From: Gramella jeungdoensis
GTDB lineage: Bacteria > Bacteroidota > Bacteroidia > Flavobacteriales > Flavobacteriaceae
Reading direction: 5' to 3'
DNA: 64,000 nt
NCBI RefSeq assembly: GCF_023805255.1
Contig: NZ_JAMSCK010000004.1
Location: forward strand, 186,001-250,000
Part shown: piece after piece, positions 51,637 through 60,429 of the stretch
Position numbering within the stretch: the stretch's first letter is position 1
Layout of the letters: each line of letters begins with the position of its first letter
The notes under the pieces: model-generated
What the model was told of the DNA's origin: nothing
The model's input: the letters and a program-made list of their open reading frames with translations, nothing else
Databases searched by the model: none
Program-made: the position numbers and the translations under genes

Positions 51637-52353
51637 ATGAAGACAGTAGATAAAATGGAGGTGCTTCACAGCCAGACGGCTGAGTTTATTGAAAAAGGTG
51701 AAACCGGGAAATTCCTGAAACTTATTCCCGATACCTTTATCATTAAAGGTGAGAAAGAAAATGGTGTTTTCAACCAGGGATATGCGATAAGACATCTTAA
51801 CCGAAGGGATATGATCCTTATAGATGTGGTTGAAAAATCTACTAAAGATGCAGTTAAAAGGCTGGTAGATGAAGGATATAACATTAAAGGAATACTTATT
51901 ACCTGTGATGCGATTTTGAAATCGGCTTATGCCGATCTCAAGACCATTTCTGAAGATGCCGGTGGTGCACCCATCTATGCACATCCAAGAAATAATTTCA
52001 AAGACAATTTTAAAACAAAAGATATAACAGCCAAAGACAAAGTTCTGGATAGCTTTGATATCAACATTTTTGATCTTCCCGGAAATGAAGGTGCTTCAGT
52101 AGTCGTTTATTGCGACCTCAATGAGGGAATGTTGTTCCCCGGTGAAGATGCTGTTGGTTCAGACTATGATTCAGAACTAAACACTTTTATAAGACCGGAA
52201 AAGAAAAATGAAAATAATGATTTCGGGCTTGCAGAAAGCTGGGCGGCTTTTGACACCCCTTTTACCTATCTTTTTCCAAGAAAGGGTAAACCTGGATTCA
52301 ATCTTGAAGAAGGGCAGCAGATAGATATTCTTAATAAACTAGGAAGAAGTTAA
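51637..52353 (+). CDS. Metallo-beta-lactamase-fold protein with lost metal ligands
   Basis: The 238-residue chain follows the metallo-beta-lactamase layout: MILIDVV (the LIDTG strand, 59-65), GYNIKGILIT (80-89), APIYAHPRN (111-119), then SVVVYCDLNEGMLFPGEDAV (154-173), parallel to the TPGHT..GD block. The metal motif THxHxDH is replaced by TCDAILK (89-95), and TPGH by LPGN (147-150). So the fold is recognisable but all the usual zinc or iron histidines are gone; hydrolase activity is unlikely. It lies 82 bp after the polyketide cluster and may be a separate gene. The fold assignment is inference from sequence pattern. Confidence 0.7.
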   Translation: MKTVDKMEVLHSQTAEFIEKGETGKFLKLIPDTFIIKGEKENGVFNQGYAIRHLNRRDMILIDVVEKSTKDAVKRLVDEGYNIKGILITCDAILKSAYADLKTISEDAGGAPIYAHPRNNFKDNFKTKDITAKDKVLDSFDINIFDLPGNEGASVVVYCDLNEGMLFPGEDAVGSDYDSELNTFIRPEKKNENNDFGLAESWAAFDTPFTYLFPRKGKPGFNLEEGQQIDILNKLGRS

Positions 52354-52376
52354 CTCGATTAAATTATAGAATTTCC

Positions 52377-52464
52377 GAAAGGGCTGTTTTGAACTAACAT
52401 TTTGGCCATGATTGCCTTGAATTCAGCATATCCGCCAGATGACATATTTCAAAACGCCCTTTTC
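52377..52464. repeat. long imperfect inverted repeat between convergent genes
   Basis: Two 17-nt arms, 52377-52393 and 52448-52464, pair along their length with one bulged base on each side, around a 54-nt loop. A stretch of T (52466-52470) follows on the plus strand. It could act as a terminator for the convergent neighbours or be a small mobile repeat; there is no target-site duplication. Confidence 0.65.
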
Positions 52465-52469
52465 TGTTT

Positions 52470-53054
52470 TTAGCAATTTTTAGATTTTTCCTCTCGTTTC
52501 TTTTCTTTTTCCTGCCTTTCCTGCTTTTCAGCTTCTTTTGCGTCTTCATCTGATACCAGGGGATGATCTGTTATATTAAGCCCTACGATTAGTATTACAT
52601 TTGCGATGGTCCCATAGAGCATCATTACAACAGCGATAAGACCACCACCGAGAAGAGAGGCCATACCTAAACTAACATAGTAGATAGTTTGATACCAGGA
52701 CTTTGCAACTTCCTGAGATTCACTTATAGGCAGATTAAGCATCAAAAATGTGATAACCGCTGCTACGATCAAAATTGTATCAGATTTAGCGATCATAAGC
52801 ACATCACGGTAATGCCTGTCAGTAAGTTTGGAATTTGAAGATCGGCTAAGGCCAAGTAAGGTAAGCATAAGGGCAAGAATCGTAGTTGAACCTAAAATTA
52901 CCGTATTACAAAGCATATTGATCCCAGACATTGAATTCTTAAGGAGCTCCATAGCCTTATAACCTGATATCTGGCCCAGTATAAATGTTCCGGTTCCCAT
53001 AACTATGGTAGAAACAATTCCGCCTACAATAGCTCTTTTTACAATAGCATTCAT
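52470..53054 (-). CDS. Four-helix membrane protein of unknown function
   Basis: About 194 residues with four hydrophobic helices: IVGGIVSTIVMGTGTFILG, LCNTVILGSTTILALMLTLL, TILIVAAVITFLMLNL and YYVSLGMASLLGGGLIAVVM continuing into IANVILIVGL. It ends in a strongly charged tail (EKQERQEKEKKREEKSKNC). I prefer the ATG whose complement ends at 53054 (MNAIVKRAIVGG); an ATG 45 bp upstream would add a hydrophilic leader. No family is recognised. It stands alone, converging on the metallo-beta-lactamase-fold gene and diverging from the aconitase gene. Confidence 0.72.
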   Translation of the reverse strand: MNAIVKRAIVGGIVSTIVMGTGTFILGQISGYKAMELLKNSMSGINMLCNTVILGSTTILALMLTLLGLSRSSNSKLTDRHYRDVLMIAKSDTILIVAAVITFLMLNLPISESQEVAKSWYQTIYYVSLGMASLLGGGLIAVVMMLYGTIANVILIVGLNITDHPLVSDEDAKEAEKQERQEKEKKREEKSKNC

Positions 53055-53194
53055 TCTATTTAGTTTGGTAATAAAAATATAAGAATTCAAATAATTCACT
53101 TTTCCTAAAATTTTGTGGTTTAAGGCTAAGGTTCTGTTAAATGGCAGGAGATTTCCTCAGAAAGATGCTAATTTAAAGCTTAAAATTTCCAACT

Positions 53195-55180
53195 ATGTCT
53201 AAACTTAATGTCACGCAAAAGCTTATTAAAGAACACCTTCTAAAAGGTGAAATGGAACCAGGAAAGGAGATTGGAATCAAAATAGACCAGGCATTGCTTC
53301 AGGATGCTACAGGAACCCTGGTTCAACTGGAACTGGAGGCTATGGGATTGAAGAAAGCCCAGACAGAAGTGGCCGTTCAATATGTGGATCACAATCTTTT
53401 ACAAACCGATTTTAAGAATGCTGACGATCATTTATTCCTTCATTCAGCCGCACAGCGTTTTGGTTTATGGTATAGCCGTCCGGGGAATGGGGTAAGTCAT
53501 CCCGTACATATGCAGCGCTTTGGGAAACCGGGAAAAACCATGGTAGGTTCAGATAGTCATACTCCTGCCGCAGGCTCTCTGGGCATGCTCGCCATTGGGA
53601 CCGGAGGTCTTGATGTAGCTGCCGCCATTGCTGGTCAGCCTTATTTTGTGAAAATGCCCAAGGTGATGGGAGTAAAGCTTACCGGTAAATTGCCAGATTG
53701 GGTTAGCGCGAAAGACGTAATTCTGGAAATGTTAAGAAGATATGATGTAAAAGGCGGGGTAGGAAAGGTTATAGAATATTATGGAGATGGTCTTAAAAAT
53801 CTTAGTGCTATGGATCGTCACGTAATAGCAAATATGGGTGCAGAGCTTGGTGCAACTACCACTGTTTTTCCTAGTGACGAAGAAACCAAAAGATTTCTAA
53901 AGTCACAGAAAAGGGAAGAAGACTGGGTGGAGTTAAAGGCTGATGAAGGTTGCGAATATGATTTTCATGATGAGATCGTTCTTGACGAGCTTGTACCTCT
54001 AATAGCGCTTCCAACCAGCCCGGGAAATGTTGTTCCTGTAAGAGAAGTGGAAGGTAAAGAGATAAGCCAGGTAGTAATAGGATCATCGGCAAATCCAGGA
54101 CTTAGGGATTTCTGGATCGCCGGGGCTATAGTGGAAGGGAAATCTGTAAACAATGATGTTTCATTTGATATTAATCCCACATCCAGGCAAATGATCCAGA
54201 ATATGATAGATAATAAGGCCTTTGCCAATCTTATCACCGCGGGAGCGAGATTTCATCAGTCAGGTTGCATGGGATGTATAGGAATGGGGCAAGCTCCGGC
54301 CTCAGGAACTATTAGCTTAAGAACCATGCCAAGAAACTTCCCGGACAGATCGGGAACAAAGGATGACCAGGTGCATTTATGTAGCCCTGAAACGGCAGCT
54401 GCCTCAGCACTCACAGGAAAGATTACCGATCCGCGTGATCTGGAGAAATTATATGATATGAAATATCCTCAATTCAAACATCCCGAAATTGAGATCATAA
54501 ATACTGAAATGCTGGTTGCTCCGCCAGAAGATGGAACAAATGTTCAATTAAAGAAAGGACCCAATATCAAATCACTACCATATATAGAGCCTATGCAGGA
54601 GAAATATTCTGTGCCTGTGTTATTGAAAATGGGCGATAATATTTCTACAGATGAAATTTTAAAGGCCGGGGCTGAAGTTCTTCCATTCAGGAGTAACCTT
54701 CCAGAAATAAGTAAATTCTCTTATACGGTAATAGATGAAAGTTTTTACGACAGGGCCATGCAGGCCAAGACAGAACACGGCGGACATATAGTCGTGGCCA
54801 AAGATAATTATGCACAGGGATCCAGTCGTGAACATGCCGCGATTGCTCCTAAATACCTTGGTCAGGTTGCCGTAATAGCGAATTCCTATGCGAGAATTGC
54901 TTGGCAGAATCTGGTGAATTTTGGAATTCTTCCCCTTGAATTCATAGACATAGAAGATTATGATAAAATAGAGCAGGGAGATCTTATTTATTTTAGAAAT
55001 CTTTGTGAGGATGTGAAGAACAGGAACAATATCAAGGTCATCATTAAAAAGGAAAGTGGTGAAAAGACGCACATAGAAACTAAACACAGTATGAGTGATC
55101 GCCAGATAGATATTCTCCTAAAAGGAGGGATCATCAACGAATTTAAGGAGAGACTTGAAGAAGAAGATCTTAAAGCTTAA
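53195..55180 (+). CDS. Aconitase-family hydratase with a Ser at one cluster-ligand position
   Basis: A 661-residue single-chain aconitase of the short bacterial/homoaconitase-like type, which should interconvert citrate and isocitrate. MVGSDSHTPAAGSLGML and the swivel-domain YAQGSSREHAAIAPKYLG are clear. Of the three [4Fe-4S] cysteines, Cys358 and Cys361 are present (SGCMGCIG). The third, normally in IGSCTN, reads IGSSAN, so Ser298 replaces Cys. Cys396 in HLCSPET, a position usually without Cys, is a possible substitute. Whether this is a feature of the subfamily I cannot check. Single gene with a strong terminator. The substrate could be citrate, methylcitrate or another tricarboxylate. Confidence 0.85.
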   Translation: MSKLNVTQKLIKEHLLKGEMEPGKEIGIKIDQALLQDATGTLVQLELEAMGLKKAQTEVAVQYVDHNLLQTDFKNADDHLFLHSAAQRFGLWYSRPGNGVSHPVHMQRFGKPGKTMVGSDSHTPAAGSLGMLAIGTGGLDVAAAIAGQPYFVKMPKVMGVKLTGKLPDWVSAKDVILEMLRRYDVKGGVGKVIEYYGDGLKNLSAMDRHVIANMGAELGATTTVFPSDEETKRFLKSQKREEDWVELKADEGCEYDFHDEIVLDELVPLIALPTSPGNVVPVREVEGKEISQVVIGSSANPGLRDFWIAGAIVEGKSVNNDVSFDINPTSRQMIQNMIDNKAFANLITAGARFHQSGCMGCIGMGQAPASGTISLRTMPRNFPDRSGTKDDQVHLCSPETAAASALTGKITDPRDLEKLYDMKYPQFKHPEIEIINTEMLVAPPEDGTNVQLKKGPNIKSLPYIEPMQEKYSVPVLLKMGDNISTDEILKAGAEVLPFRSNLPEISKFSYTVIDESFYDRAMQAKTEHGGHIVVAKDNYAQGSSREHAAIAPKYLGQVAVIANSYARIAWQNLVNFGILPLEFIDIEDYDKIEQGDLIYFRNLCEDVKNRNNIKVIIKKESGEKTHIETKHSMSDRQIDILLKGGIINEFKERLEEEDLKA

Positions 55181-55197
55181 TAATCCTCAAATAATAA

Positions 55198-55232
55198 AAC
55201 CCTTTCAGTTTCCTGAAAGGGTTTCTTCTTTT
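55198..55232. terminator. bidirectional terminator between aconitase and hpf genes
   Basis: AACCCTTTCAG (55198-55208) pairs perfectly with CTGAAAGGGTT (55213-55223) around a TTTC loop. T-rich tracts follow on the plus strand and, for the hpf transcript, on the minus strand. Confidence 0.88.
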
Positions 55233-55248
55233 ATTAAAAACACTCAGA

Positions 55249-55548
55249 TTAATGTGTGCTCATTTTGGATTTTCGTTTGCTACATTGTCTCTCCAGATCG
55301 CTTGCAGTGGCGGCAATTGATGCTTCAAAAGAATTTTCGTTAGACTGGGCAAAGATCTCAGGTCCAGGGGCACTAAGCCTTATCTCGGTAATATATCCGT
55401 TTGGTTTTTGATTTTCATCTCTTTTAAAGTAAACATTCGCTCTTACGATCCAGTTATATTTGTTCTCGATTTTATCAAGTTTTTTCTGTGTAAAAGATTC
55501 AAGATTTGAACTTTTATCTACATTGACAAATTCAAAAATAGCTTCCAT
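55249..55548 (-). CDS. Short ribosome hibernation-promoting factor (HPF/RaiA family)
   Basis: A 99-residue protein of the RaiA/HPF family that binds the decoding region of the 30S subunit and helps form idle ribosomes in stationary phase. The beta-alpha-beta-beta-beta-alpha pattern is clear: MEAIFEFVNVDKSSNLESFTQKKLDKIE, then ANVYFKRDENQKPNGYITEIRLS and a helix SFEASIAATASDLERQ. It has no C-terminal dimerisation domain, so it is the short type. Converges on the aconitase gene with a shared terminator. Confidence 0.88.
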   Translation of the reverse strand: MEAIFEFVNVDKSSNLESFTQKKLDKIENKYNWIVRANVYFKRDENQKPNGYITEIRLSAPGPEIFAQSNENSFEASIAATASDLERQCSKRKSKMSTH

Positions 55549-55612
55549 ATATTTCGGTTTAATGTTTAATTAAAGAAACCTAATTCCAAATGCCCAGCCA
55601 AGCCTGTTAGGC

Positions 55613-55649
55613 TAGATTTGGCAAAGATTTAGCACTCTTTTTAGATTTG
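55613..55649 (+). promoter_or_regulatory. two tandem -7 elements upstream of the guanine deaminase gene
   Basis: TAGATTTG occurs at 55613-55620 and again at 55642-55649. The TTG inside the first copy lies 21 bp from the second, so it might serve as its -33 box. The leader to the ATG at 55741 would be about 85 nt. A weaker TACTTTTA box lies just before the gene. Confidence 0.4.
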
Positions 55650-55740
55650 ACTAATATTACCTTAAAATGTCCTTAATCGCGCGGTAATTAGTGTGAAAAA
55701 ATCGATGAGCCGTATATAAAGCCGTACTTTTAAGGTTGTT

Positions 55741-56217
55741 ATGGAAATAAAGGATTTACAGAGAAAGATGATGAGCAGGGCTATTCAATTGGCCCGTGAA
55801 GGAAGGGATATGGATAATGGAGGTCCTTTTGGTGCAGTTATTACTAAAGGGGATAAAATTATAGCCGAATCCCGAAACGAGGTGCTGTGTAAGGGAGATT
55901 GTACACAGCATGCCGAAATGAGAGCAATAAAGCGTGCCTGTAACAAACTCAAGACCACAAATCTACAGGGCTGTGTACTTTATTCCAGCTGTGAACCCTG
56001 TATGATGTGCCTTGGAGCTGCCCACTGGGCCGATTTTGATTATATCTATTATGGAGCATCTGCCGAGGATGCAAAGGAATTTGGTTTCGACTATAGCGAT
56101 ATGTATCATAATTCTGATGCCGATAAAAGGCATAATGAATTCAAGATGATACAATTATGCAGGGAAGAGGCCATAGCTGTATGGGAAACCGCTGACAAAG
56201 AAGAATTACACGTTTAA
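55741..56217 (+). CDS. guaD: Guanine deaminase (CMP/dCMP deaminase fold)
   Basis: A 158-residue zinc deaminase converting guanine to xanthine. Zinc ligands are in QHAEMRAIKRAC near residue 61 (His with the proton-shuttle Glu) and SCEPCMMCLGAAHW near residue 83 (two Cys). NGGPFGAVITKG and the tail EEAIAVWETA resemble Bacillus subtilis GuaD of 156 residues. Other nucleoside deaminase activities, such as tRNA adenosine deaminase, are less likely given the GuaD-like AEDAKEFGFDYSDMY segment. Single gene ending at a strong terminator. Confidence 0.85.
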   Translation: MEIKDLQRKMMSRAIQLAREGRDMDNGGPFGAVITKGDKIIAESRNEVLCKGDCTQHAEMRAIKRACNKLKTTNLQGCVLYSSCEPCMMCLGAAHWADFDYIYYGASAEDAKEFGFDYSDMYHNSDADKRHNEFKMIQLCREEAIAVWETADKEELHV

Positions 56218-56243
56218 AAAATTAAGTAGATTGAAATTTGATA

Positions 56244-56282
56244 GATCCGGAAGCAAGCTTATTAGCTTCCGGATCTTTTTTT
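56244..56282 (+). terminator. rho-independent terminator after guaD
   Basis: GATCCGGAAGC (56244-56254) pairs perfectly with GCTTCCGGATC (56265-56275), loop 10 nt, followed by seven T. The strongest terminator in the window. Confidence 0.92.
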
Positions 56283-56412
56283 AGCACAAAGCCAGAAATT
56301 CGATTATTAGGCATACAAGTATAAATAGGGCGAAGGGATTAGCTTTTAATCTTCCATTTGAACAGTTTACATGATTTAAAATTTGTAAATTAATACTTAT
56401 AAACTTTAAGTT

Positions 56413-56937
56413 ATGCGACCTAAAGAGTTAAGGGGGCTTAGAACTGCCTTTATATTTATCGTTTCGTTTACTCTCATTGCGATTATGGTAGCCTGTGGTG
56501 GTACAAGCTCCACCGGACAGGTTCATAATTATGATGAGCTTCAGAACCTTATATCATCCCGGGATTTTCAAATAGAGAATGACTGGGCAAATCCTTCGGG
56601 TGGTGGTAATATCAACCTCATAGGAAACCCCAATTTTATTAGGTTTAGTGGGGATAGTGTGGAAGTGTACCTACCATATTTCGGGGTACGCCATGCTGGA
56701 GCAGGATATGGCAGGGAAGGAGGGATTAAATATAAAGGACCTGCCGAAGACTTCAATATTAGCGAAAATGCAGAGAAAAAGAATATTGAAGTAGATTTTG
56801 AAGGTAAACAGGGCGGAGAGAATCTTGAGTTTCATATAAAGCTCTTTGCTAATGGAAGTAGTTTTACTTCCGTGAACACTTCACAGAGATCCACGATCTC
56901 ATACCAGGGGACTGTGAGCAGGGTTGAAGAAGAATAA
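56413..56937 (+). CDS. DUF4251 lipoprotein
   Basis: A 174-residue protein with a hydrophobic N-terminal segment and a lipobox-like IMVACGG (Cys28). The body is beta-rich with the block VEVYLPYFGVRHAGAGYGREGGIKYKG typical of DUF4251 (here YFGVRHAGAGYGREGG). It probably sits on the periplasmic face of a membrane. Function unknown. It is a single gene between the guaD terminator and a convergent small gene. Confidence 0.82.
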   Translation: MRPKELRGLRTAFIFIVSFTLIAIMVACGGTSSTGQVHNYDELQNLISSRDFQIENDWANPSGGGNINLIGNPNFIRFSGDSVEVYLPYFGVRHAGAGYGREGGIKYKGPAEDFNISENAEKKNIEVDFEGKQGGENLEFHIKLFANGSSFTSVNTSQRSTISYQGTVSRVEEE

Positions 56938-56994
56938 CACGATAATCTTGTTTCGGTAAGGCTTATAAAAGGATGAAATATGTAAGTTAAGTTT

Positions 56995-57423
56995 TTACAT
57001 TTTTTCATTGAGACGTTTGTCATATTCATTTATAAAGTCCAGGGCCTTCTCAAGATCATGAAAATGATTGATATTACAAGGGAAGAATATTCTTTCGAAA
57101 ACCAGATTTGTAAAACCTATTTTACCATAGGTTACCACTGTATAGGTTTTTAAATGCTTTTGATACTTCGAGAATTTTTTCCAGTCCTGGGGACGAACTG
57201 AATAGTCATTTATCCTGTTAGAAATATAATGTACGCTAGAAAATGGGCCATAGAACTCCAGGCCCAGATCGATGATTTTTTTGCCTTTAGACCAGTCGTA
57301 GGTAATTCCTTCAGCGACTTCAGCAACTATGGCATTTTCCAGAAAGAAAAAATTACCGTAATCCAGACTATGAATCTTTTTGATCTGATCGTATGGAACA
57401 ATATCTACGACAGATTTCTTCAT
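56995..57423 (-). CDS. Small STAS/SpoIIAA-like protein, function unknown
   Basis: A 142-residue soluble protein without signal peptide. Strand-helix alternation (FFFLENAIVAEVAEGI, then FYGPFSSVHYISNRINDY, KTYTVVTYGK, and the closing DLEKALDFINEYDK) suggests a STAS or SpoIIAA-like fold. I see a similar pattern, but low identity, in the 62562-62966 gene. No catalytic motif is evident. It is preceded by the only long gene-free region of the window, which contains possible regulatory sites. Confidence 0.65.
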   Translation of the reverse strand: MKKSVVDIVPYDQIKKIHSLDYGNFFFLENAIVAEVAEGITYDWSKGKKIIDLGLEFYGPFSSVHYISNRINDYSVRPQDWKKFSKYQKHLKTYTVVTYGKIGFTNLVFERIFFPCNINHFHDLEKALDFINEYDKRLNEKM

Positions 57424-57827
<404 letters not shown>

Positions 57828-59027
57828 TTATTTATTTCTTTTATTAGCCTTCATTTGCTCGAACAATTCCTTATACAAACCGCGAGCGATCAATAATTTC
57901 ATTATTTCATTGGTTCCGGCATAAATTCTGGCAACTCTATTATCTGCATACATACGTGCAATTGGATAATCCCACATATAGCCATAACCTCCAAATAACT
58001 GCAGGCATTCATCGACTACTTTATTGTGCATTTCTGTTGCTGAATATTTCGCAATTGAAGCACTTTCAGCGGTTAACTGATGTTTTGATAATAATAATGT
58101 GCAGCGATCCAGAAAAGCCTGGTGAACCTGTAATTGTGTTGAGCATTCGGCAAGTTTAAATTGAGTGTTTTGGAATGCAGCAATGGGTTGTTTAAAAGCG
58201 GTTCTTGTAGATGTGTATTCAATTGTATTTTCTATAGCTCCTTCCGCACCGCCAATAGCATTCAGCGCAACTATTAAACGCTCTCTGGCCAATTCGGTCA
58301 TCATAATTTTAAACCCTGATCCTTCTTCTCCTAATAAATTCTCTTTCGGAACCTTTACATTATCGAAAAATAATTCACAGGTATCCTGGGCCTTCATTCC
58401 TATTTTTTTGAGAGGTTTTCCCTTTTTAAAACCTTCTGAATCACTATCTATAATTAATAATGAAATGCTTTCCGTTTCTGTTCCTTTCCTGGTTTTGACT
58501 GCTACTAAGGAAATATCACACATGCATCCATTTGTGATGAATGTTTTCTGTCCATTTACCAGATAATGATCTCCCTTGTCTACCGCCGTTGTTGTGATAG
58601 CCTGAAGATCACTACCACAGTTAGGCTCAGTCATACCTAGGGAAGCAATCATTTTTCCAGTAGCCATGGCAGGTAGATACTTTTGCTTTTGAGCCTCAGT
58701 ACCATACTTCAAAAGATATGGAGCAACAACATCTGAATGTAATGAAAAACCTGGGCCGGTAACTCCCTTTTTCGCCAGCTCTTCAATGAATAAAGCACTA
58801 AAACTGAAATCAAAACCACTGCCACCATAAGCCTCAGGCATATCGATACATAGTAAACCCAATTCGCCGGCTCGTTCCCAGATCTCCCTGTTCACCATTC
58901 CATTCTTTTCCCATTCATCCATTTGATCCAGCATTTCATTGTTGATGAAGTCCTGGATCATCTTTTGCATCATCCTATGTTCTTCTGATGAGTATATTTC
59001 GCGTTCTAATAATACATTTTGTAACAT
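57828..59027 (-). CDS. Acyl-CoA dehydrogenase (LCAD-like)
   Basis: A 399-residue flavoenzyme introducing a trans-2 double bond into acyl-CoA in beta-oxidation. Motifs are SLGMTEPNCGSDL (FAD/substrate loop), FITNGCMCD, and the C-terminal LFGGYGYMWDYPIAR. The usual catalytic YEGT of short- and medium-chain enzymes reads YAGTNEIMK, so the base must lie elsewhere, as in long-chain and isovaleryl enzymes; the Glu in ELARERLIVA is the candidate. Whole-chain resemblance to mammalian LCAD supports this. Electrons would go to ETF. No other beta-oxidation gene is adjacent. Confidence 0.92.
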   Translation of the reverse strand: MLQNVLLEREIYSSEEHRMMQKMIQDFINNEMLDQMDEWEKNGMVNREIWERAGELGLLCIDMPEAYGGSGFDFSFSALFIEELAKKGVTGPGFSLHSDVVAPYLLKYGTEAQKQKYLPAMATGKMIASLGMTEPNCGSDLQAITTTAVDKGDHYLVNGQKTFITNGCMCDISLVAVKTRKGTETESISLLIIDSDSEGFKKGKPLKKIGMKAQDTCELFFDNVKVPKENLLGEEGSGFKIMMTELARERLIVALNAIGGAEGAIENTIEYTSTRTAFKQPIAAFQNTQFKLAECSTQLQVHQAFLDRCTLLLSKHQLTAESASIAKYSATEMHNKVVDECLQLFGGYGYMWDYPIARMYADNRVARIYAGTNEIMKLLIARGLYKELFEQMKANKRNK

Positions 59028-59181
59028 ACGGCCTGAAAATTTGAATTACTAAGTTTTTTAAAAACCCGCTTGGACCCCTTAAAGGTACTATAAATCAGAC
59101 TTATACATATTTAGGCCCGGCTGCTATTCTTTGGCAGTTTTCTCAAAGTAGTTCGGATAAAAAGAATCCTCTAGATATCCC

Positions 59182-59673
59182 TTACCTGACAAAGCTTTGA
59201 AATTTATCTTCAAGGATTTTTAATTTAGGTTCTATATACAATTTACAGAATGGTCTTTCAGGATCGGTCTTATAGTAGTTTCTTATTTCAGGTCTGGAAG
59301 CCTTAAAATTGCCGAACATATGTGCTGTAGTAATGATCTGCTCTTCAAATTTCCCCTGTGAAGAAGCCAGGATATCCAGCACCTTAGCATATTGCACAGG
59401 ATCGAAGGTATAAACTGCAGACAGGTATTTAGAACGCATACTATGATTGGAAGTACTTTGATGCGTTTGCAGATGGATCTCGATAAGTTTTTGAAGGCTG
59501 ATACTTCCTGGATCAAAGTATACCAGCACTCCTTCAAAAAAAGTTTCCTTCTCCTTTTCAGTGGAAATATAACCCTGCTTCACCTCTCCTACTCCTTTTA
59601 TAGACTGAAATACAGCCTCGGTACACCAGTGGCATCCACCTCCAAAACCTATTTTCGGTAATTCCTCCAACAT
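59182..59673 (-). CDS. msrA: Divergent peptide methionine sulfoxide reductase MsrA
   Basis: MsrA reduces the S form of methionine sulfoxide. The 163-residue chain keeps the fold and nucleophile Cys in FGGGCHWCTEAVF, but several usual positions differ: GCFWC reads GCHWC, the following GYxGG loop reads GYISTEKEKET, and GTQYRS reads MRSKYLSAVY. HLQTHQSTSNHS replaces the HDPT block. No obvious C-terminal resolving Cys pair; one Cys is in ERPFCKLY. Activity is plausible but a changed specificity is possible. Single gene. Confidence 0.82.
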   Translation of the reverse strand: MLEELPKIGFGGGCHWCTEAVFQSIKGVGEVKQGYISTEKEKETFFEGVLVYFDPGSISLQKLIEIHLQTHQSTSNHSMRSKYLSAVYTFDPVQYAKVLDILASSQGKFEEQIITTAHMFGNFKASRPEIRNYYKTDPERPFCKLYIEPKLKILEDKFQSFVR

Positions 59674-59774
59674 CTGAGTATTTGGTATATGCGCTTACTA
59701 AAATAATAAAGCAAGGAATATTCCTGCTTATATATTCCCATGGAATTGATTAATTTTAAGTAAACCATAGGCTT

Positions 59775-60395
59775 ATGTGTTACAGAACAAAATTAAACTC
59801 AAAACTTGCGGCACTTGAAAGGTCGCTTGATGCGCGCTTTATTGAGCCGGAAAAGTATAAACCGCAGGAAGAGATCAATGCATTTACGTTTTCAGAGACT
59901 CCGGTAATCATAGATGAGAATCCGGGTGAAATTGATATGTTTCATTGGGGTTTAATTCCTTTCTGGGCCAAAGATGATAAAATCAAAAAAATGACCCTGA
60001 ATTCCAAGATAGAAACGGCCAGTGAAAAACCGGCTTTCCGGAATTCAGTAAAGAATCGCTGCCTGGTGATCGCAGATGGTTATTATGAATGGCAATGGAT
60101 AGATCCAAAAGGAAAGGAAAAACAAAAATATCTTATTCAGCCGGTAGATCAGGAAATATTCTCTTTCGCCGGGATCTACTCCTCGTGGAAAAATCCACAC
60201 ACCAATGAACTGGTGAACTCCTACTCTATTCTCACTACCGAGGCTAATGAATTAATGAGTGAGATCCATAATAATAAAAAACGCATGCCTGTTGTGCTCA
60301 AAAAACAGGATACCGCAGCATGGCTTGCCGGCAAAGACCTGGAAAACTTTGCTTTCCCGTATGAGGTAGAGTTAAAGGCAAAACCGGTATCGTAG
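59775..60395 (+). CDS. SRAP/HMCES-family protein (YedK-like)
   Basis: A 206-residue SOS-response-associated peptidase family protein. Such proteins form a stable covalent link from Cys2 to abasic sites in single-stranded DNA. The N-terminus MCYRTKL gives Cys2 after Met removal; Asn in LNSKIETASEKPAF, Glu in DGYYEW and His in IHNNKKRMPVVL are the other key residues. The last motif has four residues between His and RMP, whereas I expect about one in E. coli-type proteins. Single gene; no LexA-like box was recognised. Confidence 0.93.
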   Translation: MCYRTKLNSKLAALERSLDARFIEPEKYKPQEEINAFTFSETPVIIDENPGEIDMFHWGLIPFWAKDDKIKKMTLNSKIETASEKPAFRNSVKNRCLVIADGYYEWQWIDPKGKEKQKYLIQPVDQEIFSFAGIYSSWKNPHTNELVNSYSILTTEANELMSEIHNNKKRMPVVLKKQDTAAWLAGKDLENFAFPYEVELKAKPVS

Positions 60396-60429
60396 AGATT
60401 CTGAAACGAGCTCAGGATGACGTAGCAAT

